Shown piece by piece: positions 38,698 to 45,711 of a stretch of 64,000 nt of DNA (positions within the stretch are counted from its first letter, which is position 1; the number at the start of each line of letters is the position of its first letter). The position numbers were made by a program, and so were the translations under genes. The notes beneath the pieces were generated by a model. It saw only the letters and a program-made list of their open reading frames with translations, did not search any database and was not told where the DNA came from. Origin of the DNA: Blastococcus sp. (GTDB lineage Bacteria; Actinomycetota; Actinomycetes; Mycobacteriales; Geodermatophilaceae). The DNA lies in the NCBI GenBank assembly GCA_025465355.1, contig JAODNN010000024.1, positions 1-64,000 on the forward strand. Direction: 5' to 3'.

Positions 38698-38991
38698 ATG
38701 GCGTTCGTCGTGGCCGCGATCTGGAAGGCCAAGCCCGGGGAGGGCAAGCGGATCACCGAAGTCATCAAGACCATGACCCCGCTGTCCCGCGCCGAGGAGG
38801 GCAACCTCTTCTACCAGGCACAGGTCTCGCCCGAGGACCCCGAGACCTTTTTCCTGTACGAGCAGTACGCCGACGCCCAGGCGTACGAGGACCACAAGGC
38901 GACGCCGCACTTCCAGGAGCACGTCTTCGGGTACGCCATCGAGTACCTGGCCGAGCGCAGCGTGAAGACCTACGAGACGATCGACGTCTGA
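38698..38991 (+). CDS. Small ABM-domain (YgiN-like) monooxygenase-family protein
   Basis: The 97-aa ferredoxin-like dimer protein starts MAFVVAAIWKAKPGEG and contains ETFFLYEQYADAQAYEDHKATPHF, the hallmark of the antibiotic biosynthesis monooxygenase fold. Relatives oxidise quinols or act as cofactor-free oxygenases; others are structural. It is the last gene of the plus-strand operon, before a strong hairpin at 39005. Confidence 0.83.
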   Translation: MAFVVAAIWKAKPGEGKRITEVIKTMTPLSRAEEGNLFYQAQVSPEDPETFFLYEQYADAQAYEDHKATPHFQEHVFGYAIEYLAERSVKTYETIDV

Positions 38992-39004
38992 GCCGTCCGG
39001 CACC

Positions 39005-39053
39005 GACCCCGCCGTGGCGCACCGGCTCCCGCTGTCTGCGCCACGGCGGGGTC
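39005..39053. terminator. Strong bidirectional terminator hairpin
   Basis: A perfect 17-bp stem (GACCCCGCCGTGGCGCA at 39005-39021 with its complement at 39037-39053) encloses a 15-base loop. It lies between the convergent ABM gene and cyclase-family gene, so it can end both transcripts. Confidence 0.8.
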
Positions 39054-39078
39054 GCCCCCCACGGACCAGTTCTGCCTT

Positions 39079-39969
39079 TCAGACGATGGCGATCGGGTCC
39101 AGCATCGAGCCGGTCGCACCCTCGATCTTCAGGGGCAGGGCGATGAAGAGGAACTCGAAGACGCGGTCCCGCGAGAGTTCCTCGAGCCAGATCGACTCGA
39201 ACAGGTAGATCCCGTTCTCGATCAGCAGCAGGGTGTGCACCGGCTGCGGGTTGGCAGGGTCTCCCGGGTCCGGCGCGGGCTGGACCTCGAACGTCTCGGT
39301 GTCGCTGCCGACCGCGACCGCGCCTCGCTCCAGCAGCCAGCGCGCGGCGCTGATGTCGGGCCCGGCGGTCTTGTGCCGGTCGAGCGCCTCGCGGTCCGGC
39401 CAATGGGCGAGGTAGCCGGAGCGGATCAGGACGACGTCACCTGCGCGCACCTCGACACCCTGGTGTTTGGCTACCGCCTCCAGCTCGTCGGCCGTCACGG
39501 GCTCGTGCGCAGGCAGCGCCTCCAGCCCGCGGTAGGCCGGCACGTCGAGCAGCACGCCGCGCGTGATGAACGGGGGCAGCTTCGACGCATCGCCCAGCTT
39601 CGGCCCTCGGTCACCGAGGTGCTCGCGGGCGTTACCGCCCCCGTACCAGTGGTCGTCGTCACCGATGGTCATGTGTGCGAGGGCGTCGACGTGCGCACCG
39701 CTGTGCGAGGTGCCGCTCACGACCTCGGCCATGTACCCGAGGTTGACGTCGTTGCGCGGACCCCAGGGCTGCTCGCCGTCGCCCCGCAGGCCGCCCGGCG
39801 TGCGGTACATGGTCACCTGGAAGGGCGGGTGGGACCCGAACAGGGGCATCCCCGTGTAGCGCGGAAGCGCCAGGGAGTAGGCCGTGCCTGTCGTCGGCAG
39901 CGAGAGTGCCGCCAGAACGTCCTGGGGCGTCTGCCGTGCGGCTGGGCCGCGTTCGGGATCGGTGCTCAC
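39079..39969 (-). CDS. Cyclase-family (kynurenine-formamidase-like) metal hydrolase
   Basis: The 296-aa protein has the cyclase-family metal motif as HSGAHVDALAH (family HxGTHxDxPxH) and ends with IENGIYLFESIWLEELS, also typical. Members hydrolyse amides or lactones, for example N-formylkynurenine or ring-opened intermediates. The GTG at 39969 is chosen because CAGGAGG lies just before it. A regulon site (40011) covers its probable GATAAT -10. Confidence 0.83.
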   Translation of the reverse strand: MSTDPERGPAARQTPQDVLAALSLPTTGTAYSLALPRYTGMPLFGSHPPFQVTMYRTPGGLRGDGEQPWGPRNDVNLGYMAEVVSGTSHSGAHVDALAHMTIGDDDHWYGGGNAREHLGDRGPKLGDASKLPPFITRGVLLDVPAYRGLEALPAHEPVTADELEAVAKHQGVEVRAGDVVLIRSGYLAHWPDREALDRHKTAGPDISAARWLLERGAVAVGSDTETFEVQPAPDPGDPANPQPVHTLLLIENGIYLFESIWLEELSRDRVFEFLFIALPLKIEGATGSMLDPIAIV

Positions 39970-40010
39970 CGGGACCTCCTGTGGGTGTGACATTTCGTCG
40001 ACCCTACCAA

Positions 40011-40022
40011 CGATTATCGAGC
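40011..40022 (-). promoter_or_regulatory. Regulon site upstream of the cyclase-family gene
   Basis: CGATTATCGAGC; read on the minus strand it holds GATAAT, a likely -10, inside TCGATAATCGTT. That 12-base string is identical to the one before the BKACE gene at 41248. Confidence 0.55.
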
Positions 40023-40024
40023 AT

Positions 40025-41203
40025 CTATCCGTCCAGCCAGTCCGCGACGACGCGTGCCGCGATGCGCTCCAGCAGCCCGGCGGCCCCCGCCATGCTCCTG
40101 CCGAGATCCGGCTCCAGCTCGGCCAGCGTGTAGACCGCCGAGATCCCCGCAGCGCGCAGCCGCTCACCGTCCACCGCGCTGCGTCCGGCCACCGCCACCA
40201 CCCGCGCCCCGGTGCGAACGGCGGCGCCGGCCACCCCGACGGGGCCCTTGCCCCGCAGGCTCTGCTCGTCGAGCGACCCCTCCCCGACGACGACCAGGTC
40301 GGCCCCCGCAACGCTCTCGCCGAAACCGCTCAGCTCGAGCAGGTACTCGACCCCGGACACGACCCGAGCCCCCAGCACCGCCGCCGCGCCGAAACCGAGG
40401 CCGCCCGCCGCACCCATCCCGGGTAACTCGCGCAGGTCGCGACCGGTCGCCGCCGCCACCACGTCCGCCCATCTGTCGAGCGCACGGTCGAGCAGCCGGA
40501 CCGTGCCCGATGCGGCACCCTTCTGCGGGCCGTACACGGCCGCCGCCCCGTGCACTCCGGTCAACGGGTTGTCGACGTCGCAGGCGACCAGCACGGTGGC
40601 GCTCTCCAGCCGCGGGTCGAGGCCTGCCAGTTCCAGCCGCTCGACGCCGAGCAGCCCTTCCCCACCGGGCGTCGGCGCCGAGCCGTCCCGCGTCACGACG
40701 CGGGCGCCGAGCGCAGCCACCATGCCGGCGCCGCCGTCGGTGGTGGCGCTGCCCCCGACGGCGAGAACGATCCGCCCGGCCCCCCGGTCCAGCGCGTCGG
40801 AGATCAGCTCGCCCACGCCGAACGTGGATGCCGCTCTGGCACTGCGATCGTCCGGACCACCGGGAACCAGGGACAGGCCGGCGGCCGCGGCCATCTCCAC
40901 GATGGCCGTGTCACCGCGCAGCGCATACGTCGCCCGGACGGTCCCGCCGACGGGCCCGGACACGTCCCGCACGACCGGTTCGAAGCCGTGGTCAAGGACC
41001 AGAGCCACGGTTCCGTCGCCGCCGTCGGCGATCGGGTGCACCCGCAGGCGGACACCGGGCAGGTGGCGGCGCAGCCCTCGGCCCAGCGCGTCGGCCACCT
41101 GGGCGGCCGTCAGTGAGCCCTTGAACTTGTCCGGAGCCAGGACGACGAGCGGCCCCTGAACGGCCTCGCCGCTGTCCGCGACCCGTTGCAGCCCTGCCGC
41201 CAC
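40025..41203 (-). CDS. Glycerate kinase (GarK/GlxK family)
   Basis: The 392-aa protein has family signatures VVLAPDKFKGSLTA, IADGGDGTV, AVGGSATTDGGAGM and VVGEGSLDEQSLRGKGPVGVA. It phosphorylates D-glycerate to 2- or 3-phosphoglycerate. The GTG at 41203 is preferred because GGAGGA lies at proper distance. It is divergent from the BKACE gene. A glycerate-forming step (for example from tartronate semialdehyde) in the local pathway would explain it, although no such reductase is recognised nearby. Confidence 0.88.
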   Translation of the reverse strand: MAAGLQRVADSGEAVQGPLVVLAPDKFKGSLTAAQVADALGRGLRRHLPGVRLRVHPIADGGDGTVALVLDHGFEPVVRDVSGPVGGTVRATYALRGDTAIVEMAAAAGLSLVPGGPDDRSARAASTFGVGELISDALDRGAGRIVLAVGGSATTDGGAGMVAALGARVVTRDGSAPTPGGEGLLGVERLELAGLDPRLESATVLVACDVDNPLTGVHGAAAVYGPQKGAASGTVRLLDRALDRWADVVAAATGRDLRELPGMGAAGGLGFGAAAVLGARVVSGVEYLLELSGFGESVAGADLVVVGEGSLDEQSLRGKGPVGVAGAAVRTGARVVAVAGRSAVDGERLRAAGISAVYTLAELEPDLGRSMAGAAGLLERIAARVVADWLDG

Positions 41204-41247
41204 GACCACTCCTCCGGGCTATGCCCGCCGCCGCGCGACGAGTACGG

Positions 41248-41261
41248 TCGATAATCGTTAA
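41248..41261 (+). promoter_or_regulatory. Regulon site between glycerate kinase and BKACE genes
   Basis: TCGATAATCGTTAA lies 25 bases before the BKACE start and contains GATAAT, a possible -10. It is placed to control both divergent genes. Confidence 0.55.
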
Positions 41262-41285
41262 CAAGCATCGTACGAGGGGGTACCT

Positions 41286-42212
41286 GTGGCGAGACAAGGT
41301 TCGACGACGGCGATCATCACGTGCGCGCCCACCGGCGCCATCCACACCCCCACCATGTCCCCCGCGCTCCCGGTCACGCCCGAGCAGATCGCCGCGGCTG
41401 CCCTCGGTGCCGCCGAGGCCGGCGCCGCCATCGTCCATCTGCACGTGCGCAACCCCGAGGACGGCCGGCCGGTCCAGGACCCGGCACTGTTCAAGGAGGT
41501 CCTCTCGATCATCAAGGACCAGTCGGACGTGGTCATCAACCTGACCACCGGCGGCAGTCCGCACATGACGGTCGACGAGCGCATCGCCCCGGCCGTGGAG
41601 CTGGCCCCCGAGCTCGCCTCGCTCAACATGGGCTCGATGAACTTCGGCCTGTTCCCGATGCTCGACCGCTACCCCACGTTCCAGCACGAATGGGAGCGGC
41701 AGCACCTGGGAAACAAGGACGTCGTCTTCAAGAACACCTTCGCCGACATCGAGCGGATCCTGAAGCTCTGCGGCGACCAGGGCACCCGGTTCGAGTTCGA
41801 GTGCTACGACACCGCCCACCTGTACAACCTCGCGCACATGCTCGACCGGGGCCTGGTGCGTCCGCCCCTCTTCGTCCAGACCGTCTTCGGCCTGCTGGGT
41901 GGCACCGGCGCCGACTTCGAGGACCTCGCCCACATGCACCGGACGGCGCACCGCCTGTTCGGGAACGAGTTCGAGTGGTCGGTGCTGGGTGCCGGCTCGG
42001 CGCAGATCCGCCTCGGGACGATCGCCCTGTCGCTCGGCGGGAACGCCAGGGTCGGGCTCGAGGACTCGCTGTGGGACGGCCCCGGCAGGCTGGCCGAGTC
42101 CAACGCCGCGCAGGTCGAGCGGATCACCGCCATCGCGCGGCTGCTGCACCGGGACATCGCCACTCCGGAGGAAGCCCGGCGCCGGCTCGACCTGCGAGAC
42201 TCCACCCGCTGA
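41286..42212 (+). CDS. BKACE family beta-keto acid cleavage enzyme
   Basis: The 308-aa protein has the DUF849/BKACE fold: IITCAPTGAIHTPTMSPALPVTPEQ at the start, zinc-binding HLHVRN and later LGAGSAQIRLGTIALSLGGNARVGLED. The founding member cleaves 3-keto-5-aminohexanoate with acetyl-CoA; others cleave different beta-keto acids (dehydrocarnitine, 3-oxoadipate and so on). The GTG follows CGAGGGGG. It is followed by a GntR gene and lies in the unassigned catabolic region, so a beta-keto acid intermediate is expected there. Confidence 0.87.
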   Translation: MARQGSTTAIITCAPTGAIHTPTMSPALPVTPEQIAAAALGAAEAGAAIVHLHVRNPEDGRPVQDPALFKEVLSIIKDQSDVVINLTTGGSPHMTVDERIAPAVELAPELASLNMGSMNFGLFPMLDRYPTFQHEWERQHLGNKDVVFKNTFADIERILKLCGDQGTRFEFECYDTAHLYNLAHMLDRGLVRPPLFVQTVFGLLGGTGADFEDLAHMHRTAHRLFGNEFEWSVLGAGSAQIRLGTIALSLGGNARVGLEDSLWDGPGRLAESNAAQVERITAIARLLHRDIATPEEARRRLDLRDSTR

Positions 42213-42277
42213 CCCTCCGCCGCAGACCTCCGCCGATCACCGGCGGGGGCCCTGCGGCGACGACCGGAAAGGCCTCC

Positions 42278-43000
42278 ATGACCGCGAGCCGACCGCGCTC
42301 GGACTTCGGTGGCGAGCTCCTCTCGACCACGGTCAAGCGCCTGCTGCTCGACCGCATCGTCCACGGTCACTACCAACCCGGCGAGCGGATCGTCGAGCTG
42401 CAGCTGGCCAAGGAGCTCGGCACCAGCCAGTCACCGATCCGCGAGGCCCTGCGCGACCTGGCCGCCATCGGGATCGTGACGATCCACCCCCGGCGCGGCG
42501 CGCGGGTCCGACTGCCGAGCGGCAAGGAACTCGCGGACGTGAGCATCGTGCGCTCGGAGGTCGACGCGCTCGCCGCCCGGCTGGCTGCCGAGCTCATCAC
42601 CGACGACGACCTCGCGGAGCTCGATGCGCTGGTCGAGGAGATGCTCACCCGGCTGGACGAGGGCAACTTCCCCGCCGTCACGGAGGCCGACGCACGGTTC
42701 CACCAGCTCATCGCCGAGGTATCGGCCAACCACGCGCTCGAGCGGGTGTTCGACCAGCTCGCCCCCGTCGCCCGGACGTTCATCACCCTCACGCTCCCGG
42801 ACGTCGACGTGCGCGGCATCGTGCTCGAGCACCGCACCATCCTGTCGGCGTTGCGGGAGCGCCAGGGCGACCGGGCCGCGCAGGCCGCCCGGACCCACCA
42901 GCTCAACGTCAGTGAGCTGCTCCAGGCGCACTACCCGGCCCGCGCTACGGGCGCCGCCGACGGCGACGAGCCCGCCGTGCTGGACGCCCTCGCCGAATAG
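42278..43000 (+). CDS. Second GntR/FCD-family transcriptional regulator
   Basis: The 240-aa protein has a winged helix (TVKRLLLDRIVHGHYQPGER, LAKELGTSQSPIREALRDL) and an FCD domain (EADARFHQLIAEVSANHAL, LEHRTILSALRE). It lies 65 bases after BKACE in the same direction. It and the regulator at 34234 share the fold; either could read the ATTATCGAT-like sites. Confidence 0.87.
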   Translation: MTASRPRSDFGGELLSTTVKRLLLDRIVHGHYQPGERIVELQLAKELGTSQSPIREALRDLAAIGIVTIHPRRGARVRLPSGKELADVSIVRSEVDALAARLAAELITDDDLAELDALVEEMLTRLDEGNFPAVTEADARFHQLIAEVSANHALERVFDQLAPVARTFITLTLPDVDVRGIVLEHRTILSALRERQGDRAAQAARTHQLNVSELLQAHYPARATGAADGDEPAVLDALAE

Positions 43001-43060
43001 TTCGACGCCCCTCCCCCGCGCCCCCAGGCAGGGATCCGGATCCCGCGACACGACGCTCCG

Positions 43061-43122
43061 TCGATTATCGATGAGAGCTTGACGTCCCGTCCGGCGCGGG
43101 GCTAGCGTTCGATTATCGGTGA
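43061..43122 (+). promoter_or_regulatory. Promoter flanked by two regulon sites, upstream of the zinc dehydrogenase/Mo-hydroxylase operon
   Basis: TTGACG (43079-43084) and TAGCGT (43103-43108) are 18 bases apart. TCGATTATCGATGA (43061-43074) ends just before the -35, and TCGATTATCGGTGA (43109-43122) starts right after the -10. Two sites 48 bases apart bracketing one promoter suit tight repression or looping. The first gene starts at 43264. Confidence 0.62.
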
Positions 43123-43263
43123 GGGCGATCACTTGCAGTTGCCGATGACCGTCGCGAGTGCGGATCCTCCCGTCCGACGCCCTTCCCGCGTCAGGACTCC
43201 GGCGCCCCTGGCGTCTCCGCGGACGGCTCCGACACGCAGGCTCCGACACGCAGAAGGAAGCAC

Positions 43264-44319
43264 ATGACCCAGACGATGCAGGCCCTGGTGGTCAGCGAGC
43301 CGAACGTCCTCGAGATCCAGCAGAAGCCCGTTCCCGAGCCGGGTCCCGACGAGGTCCTCGCCCGCGTGCGGTCGACGGCGATCTGCGGCACCGACGCCCA
43401 CCTGATCCGCGGCGACTACCCGGGGTTCTGGCCGCCGGCCTTCCCGTTCACCCCGGGCCACGAGTGGGCCGGCGAGATCGTCGCCCTGGGTCCCGGCGCC
43501 GAGGCGTTCGGCTGGAAGATCGGCGACCGCGTGGCGGGCACCAGCCACAACGCCTGCGGCGCCTGCCAGAAGTGCGTGGAGGGCCAGTACAACCTCTGCG
43601 AGAACTACGGCAAGCCCGGGCTGCACGCACAGTACGGACACAACGCCCAGGGCGTGGACGCGACGTACGCCGTCCACAACGTGAAGTGCATCTTCCGGCT
43701 GCCGGACAACGTCTCTTTCGACGAGGGCGCCGTCGTCGACCCGGCCAGCATCGCCCTGCACGTCGCCCGCCGCGGCAACATCAAGGCCGGCGACACCGTG
43801 GTGGTCACCGGCGCCGGCGCGATCGGCCTGCTGGCCGGCGACGCCGCATTCATCTGCGGCGCCGCCCGGGTCGTTCTCGCCGGCCGCGGCTATCGCCTGG
43901 AGAAGGCCGCGGCCATGGGATTCGAGACCGTGGACACGACCGCGGGCGACCCCGTCGCCGCCGTCCGTGAGCTGACCGGCGGCCTGGGCGCCGACGTCGT
44001 CCTGGAGTGCGCCGGCGTGCCGGAGACCCTCACCTGGGCCATGGCGATGCTGCGCCGTGGCGGTCGCTGCGCCATGGTGGGGATCCCGACCGAGGACGTC
44101 GCGCTGCGCATCCAGCCGCTGGTGCTCGACGAGCTCGAGCTGGTCGGTTCGCGGGCCTCGGCGGGCGAGATGCGGCGGGTCATGCCGTTCATCGCCAACG
44201 GGCGGATGCGCGTCGGCGAGCTGATCACGCACCAGTTCCCGCTCTCGGAGTACGAGAAGGCGCTGGCCGTCTTCAATGACCGGAGCAGCGGCGCCATCAA
44301 GATCATCGTCAATCCCTGA
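43264..44319 (+). CDS. Zinc-dependent alcohol dehydrogenase (threonine/sorbitol dehydrogenase type)
   Basis: The 351-aa medium-chain dehydrogenase has catalytic-zinc ligands in AICGTDAHLIRGDYPG and GHEWAGEIVALG, a structural-zinc lobe ACGACQKCVEGQYNLCENYG with four Cys, and the NAD loop VVVTGAGAIGLLAG. AAGGAAG precedes the ATG. It begins an operon with the three molybdenum hydroxylase subunits, so it may oxidise an alcohol made or used by that enzyme. Its substrate cannot be assigned. Confidence 0.83.
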   Translation: MTQTMQALVVSEPNVLEIQQKPVPEPGPDEVLARVRSTAICGTDAHLIRGDYPGFWPPAFPFTPGHEWAGEIVALGPGAEAFGWKIGDRVAGTSHNACGACQKCVEGQYNLCENYGKPGLHAQYGHNAQGVDATYAVHNVKCIFRLPDNVSFDEGAVVDPASIALHVARRGNIKAGDTVVVTGAGAIGLLAGDAAFICGAARVVLAGRGYRLEKAAAMGFETVDTTAGDPVAAVRELTGGLGADVVLECAGVPETLTWAMAMLRRGGRCAMVGIPTEDVALRIQPLVLDELELVGSRASAGEMRRVMPFIANGRMRVGELITHQFPLSEYEKALAVFNDRSSGAIKIIVNP

Positions 44320-44347
44320 CCGGTCGTCCCCGGAAGGACGGGCAACG

Positions 44348-45202
44348 ATGCCGAACTACTACCGGCCGACCACCCGGGCGGACGCGCTGGCTGCGCTCGC
44401 CGCCGCAGGTGAGGGAGCACGCCCACTGGTGGGGGGCACCGACCTCCTGGTCGGCCTCCGGCACCACACCCTGGAGCCGGAGCTCCTCGTCGACCTCAAG
44501 GGCGTGACCGACCTGCCCGAGCCGATCGTCGTGACCGACGACGGCGTGCGGATCGGACCCACCCTGACCCTCGGCGAGCTGGTCGCCCACCCGGTGGTGC
44601 GGGGGTGGTTCCCCGCCCTGGTCGAGGCCGCCCTGACCGTGGGGTCGGTGGCGATCCGCAACCGGGCCAGCCTGGTGGCCAACTCGTGCAACGCCTCCCC
44701 CGCCGCCGACACCGCACCGCCGCTGCTCGTGCACGACGCGCGCGTCGTCATCAGCTCGCAAGAGGGCGACCGGACGGCGGCTCTGGAGGAGTTCTTTCTC
44801 GGCCCGCGCCGGACGCTGTGCGGACCCGGCGAGCTCGTGACCAGGCTCGACCTGCCCCGGCCGGAGGAGGGCTCCGGATCGGCCTTCCGCCGGCTCACCC
44901 GGCGCCGCGGCGTCGACCTGGCAACGGTGAGCGTCGCCGCGCGGATCGACGCCGACGGCCACGTGGTGCTGGGTCTGGGCGCGGTGGGTCCGCGACCGTT
45001 GCGCACCGAGCCGTCCGCTGCCGTCGACCCCGCCGACGAGGCGGGCGTCGACCGGGTCCTGGACGAGCAACTGGAGATCGCGTCCCCGATCTCCGACGTC
45101 CGGGGCAGTCGCGAGTACCGGCTCGCGATGCTCCGGGTTCTCGCCAAGCGTGCGGTCCTCGCTGCCGCGGACCGCCGACACCCCAGGGAGATGGCGTCAT
45201 GA
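44348..45202 (+). CDS. Molybdenum hydroxylase FAD-binding subunit (CoxM/XDH-B type)
   Basis: The 284-aa protein has the FAD motifs ARPLVGGTDLLVGL and VGSVAIRNRASLVANSCNASPAADTAPPLLV, followed by the C-terminal CO-dehydrogenase-flavoprotein domain. It passes electrons from the iron-sulfur subunit to an acceptor. Its stop overlaps the next start (ATGA), so the subunits are co-translated. Confidence 0.9.
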   Translation: MPNYYRPTTRADALAALAAAGEGARPLVGGTDLLVGLRHHTLEPELLVDLKGVTDLPEPIVVTDDGVRIGPTLTLGELVAHPVVRGWFPALVEAALTVGSVAIRNRASLVANSCNASPAADTAPPLLVHDARVVISSQEGDRTAALEEFFLGPRRTLCGPGELVTRLDLPRPEEGSGSAFRRLTRRRGVDLATVSVAARIDADGHVVLGLGAVGPRPLRTEPSAAVDPADEAGVDRVLDEQLEIASPISDVRGSREYRLAMLRVLAKRAVLAAADRRHPREMAS

Positions 45203-45711
45203 CGAGCGCACGCGCCGATGACCACCTGCTGGACGAGCTGCAGACGGTCACGCTGACCGTCAACGGCAGCCGGCGGAGCGTGGCCGTCCCGCCGCACCGC
45301 ACCCTGCTCGACGGACTCCGCGAGGAGGTGGGCCTGCCGGGCACGAAGAGTTGCTGCGCCGAGGGCGAGTGCGGCGCCTGCACCGTCCTGCTGGACGGCC
45401 GGGCGGTGAACTCCTGCCTCGTCCTGTGCGTCGAGGCGGAGGGCCACGAGGTCACCACGATCGAGGGGTTGTCACAGGACGGGCTGACCGACCTGCAGGA
45501 AGAGTTCCTCAACGCCGGCGCGGTGCAGTGCGGCTTCTGCATCCCCGGCCAGGTGGTCGCGGCGGAGTACCTGCTCCGGACCAACCCCTCGCCGAGCGAG
45601 GACGAGATCCGCGAGGGGATGTCGGGCAACCTGTGCCGCTGCGCCGGCTACCAGCGCATCGTCCGGGCGGTGCAGGCCACCGCTGCGAGGAGGAGTGGCG
45701 GGGATGACTGA
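45199..45711 (+). CDS. Molybdenum hydroxylase [2Fe-2S] subunit
   Basis: The 170-aa protein carries a plant-type cluster motif (KSCCAEGECGACTVLLDG with a later Cys in NSC) and a second cluster motif (CGFCIPGQ, then NLCRCAGYQ). It relays electrons between the molybdenum centre and FAD. It overlaps both neighbouring genes by four to eight bases. Confidence 0.93.
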   Translation: MTSARADDHLLDELQTVTLTVNGSRRSVAVPPHRTLLDGLREEVGLPGTKSCCAEGECGACTVLLDGRAVNSCLVLCVEAEGHEVTTIEGLSQDGLTDLQEEFLNAGAVQCGFCIPGQVVAAEYLLRTNPSPSEDEIREGMSGNLCRCAGYQRIVRAVQATAARRSGGDD

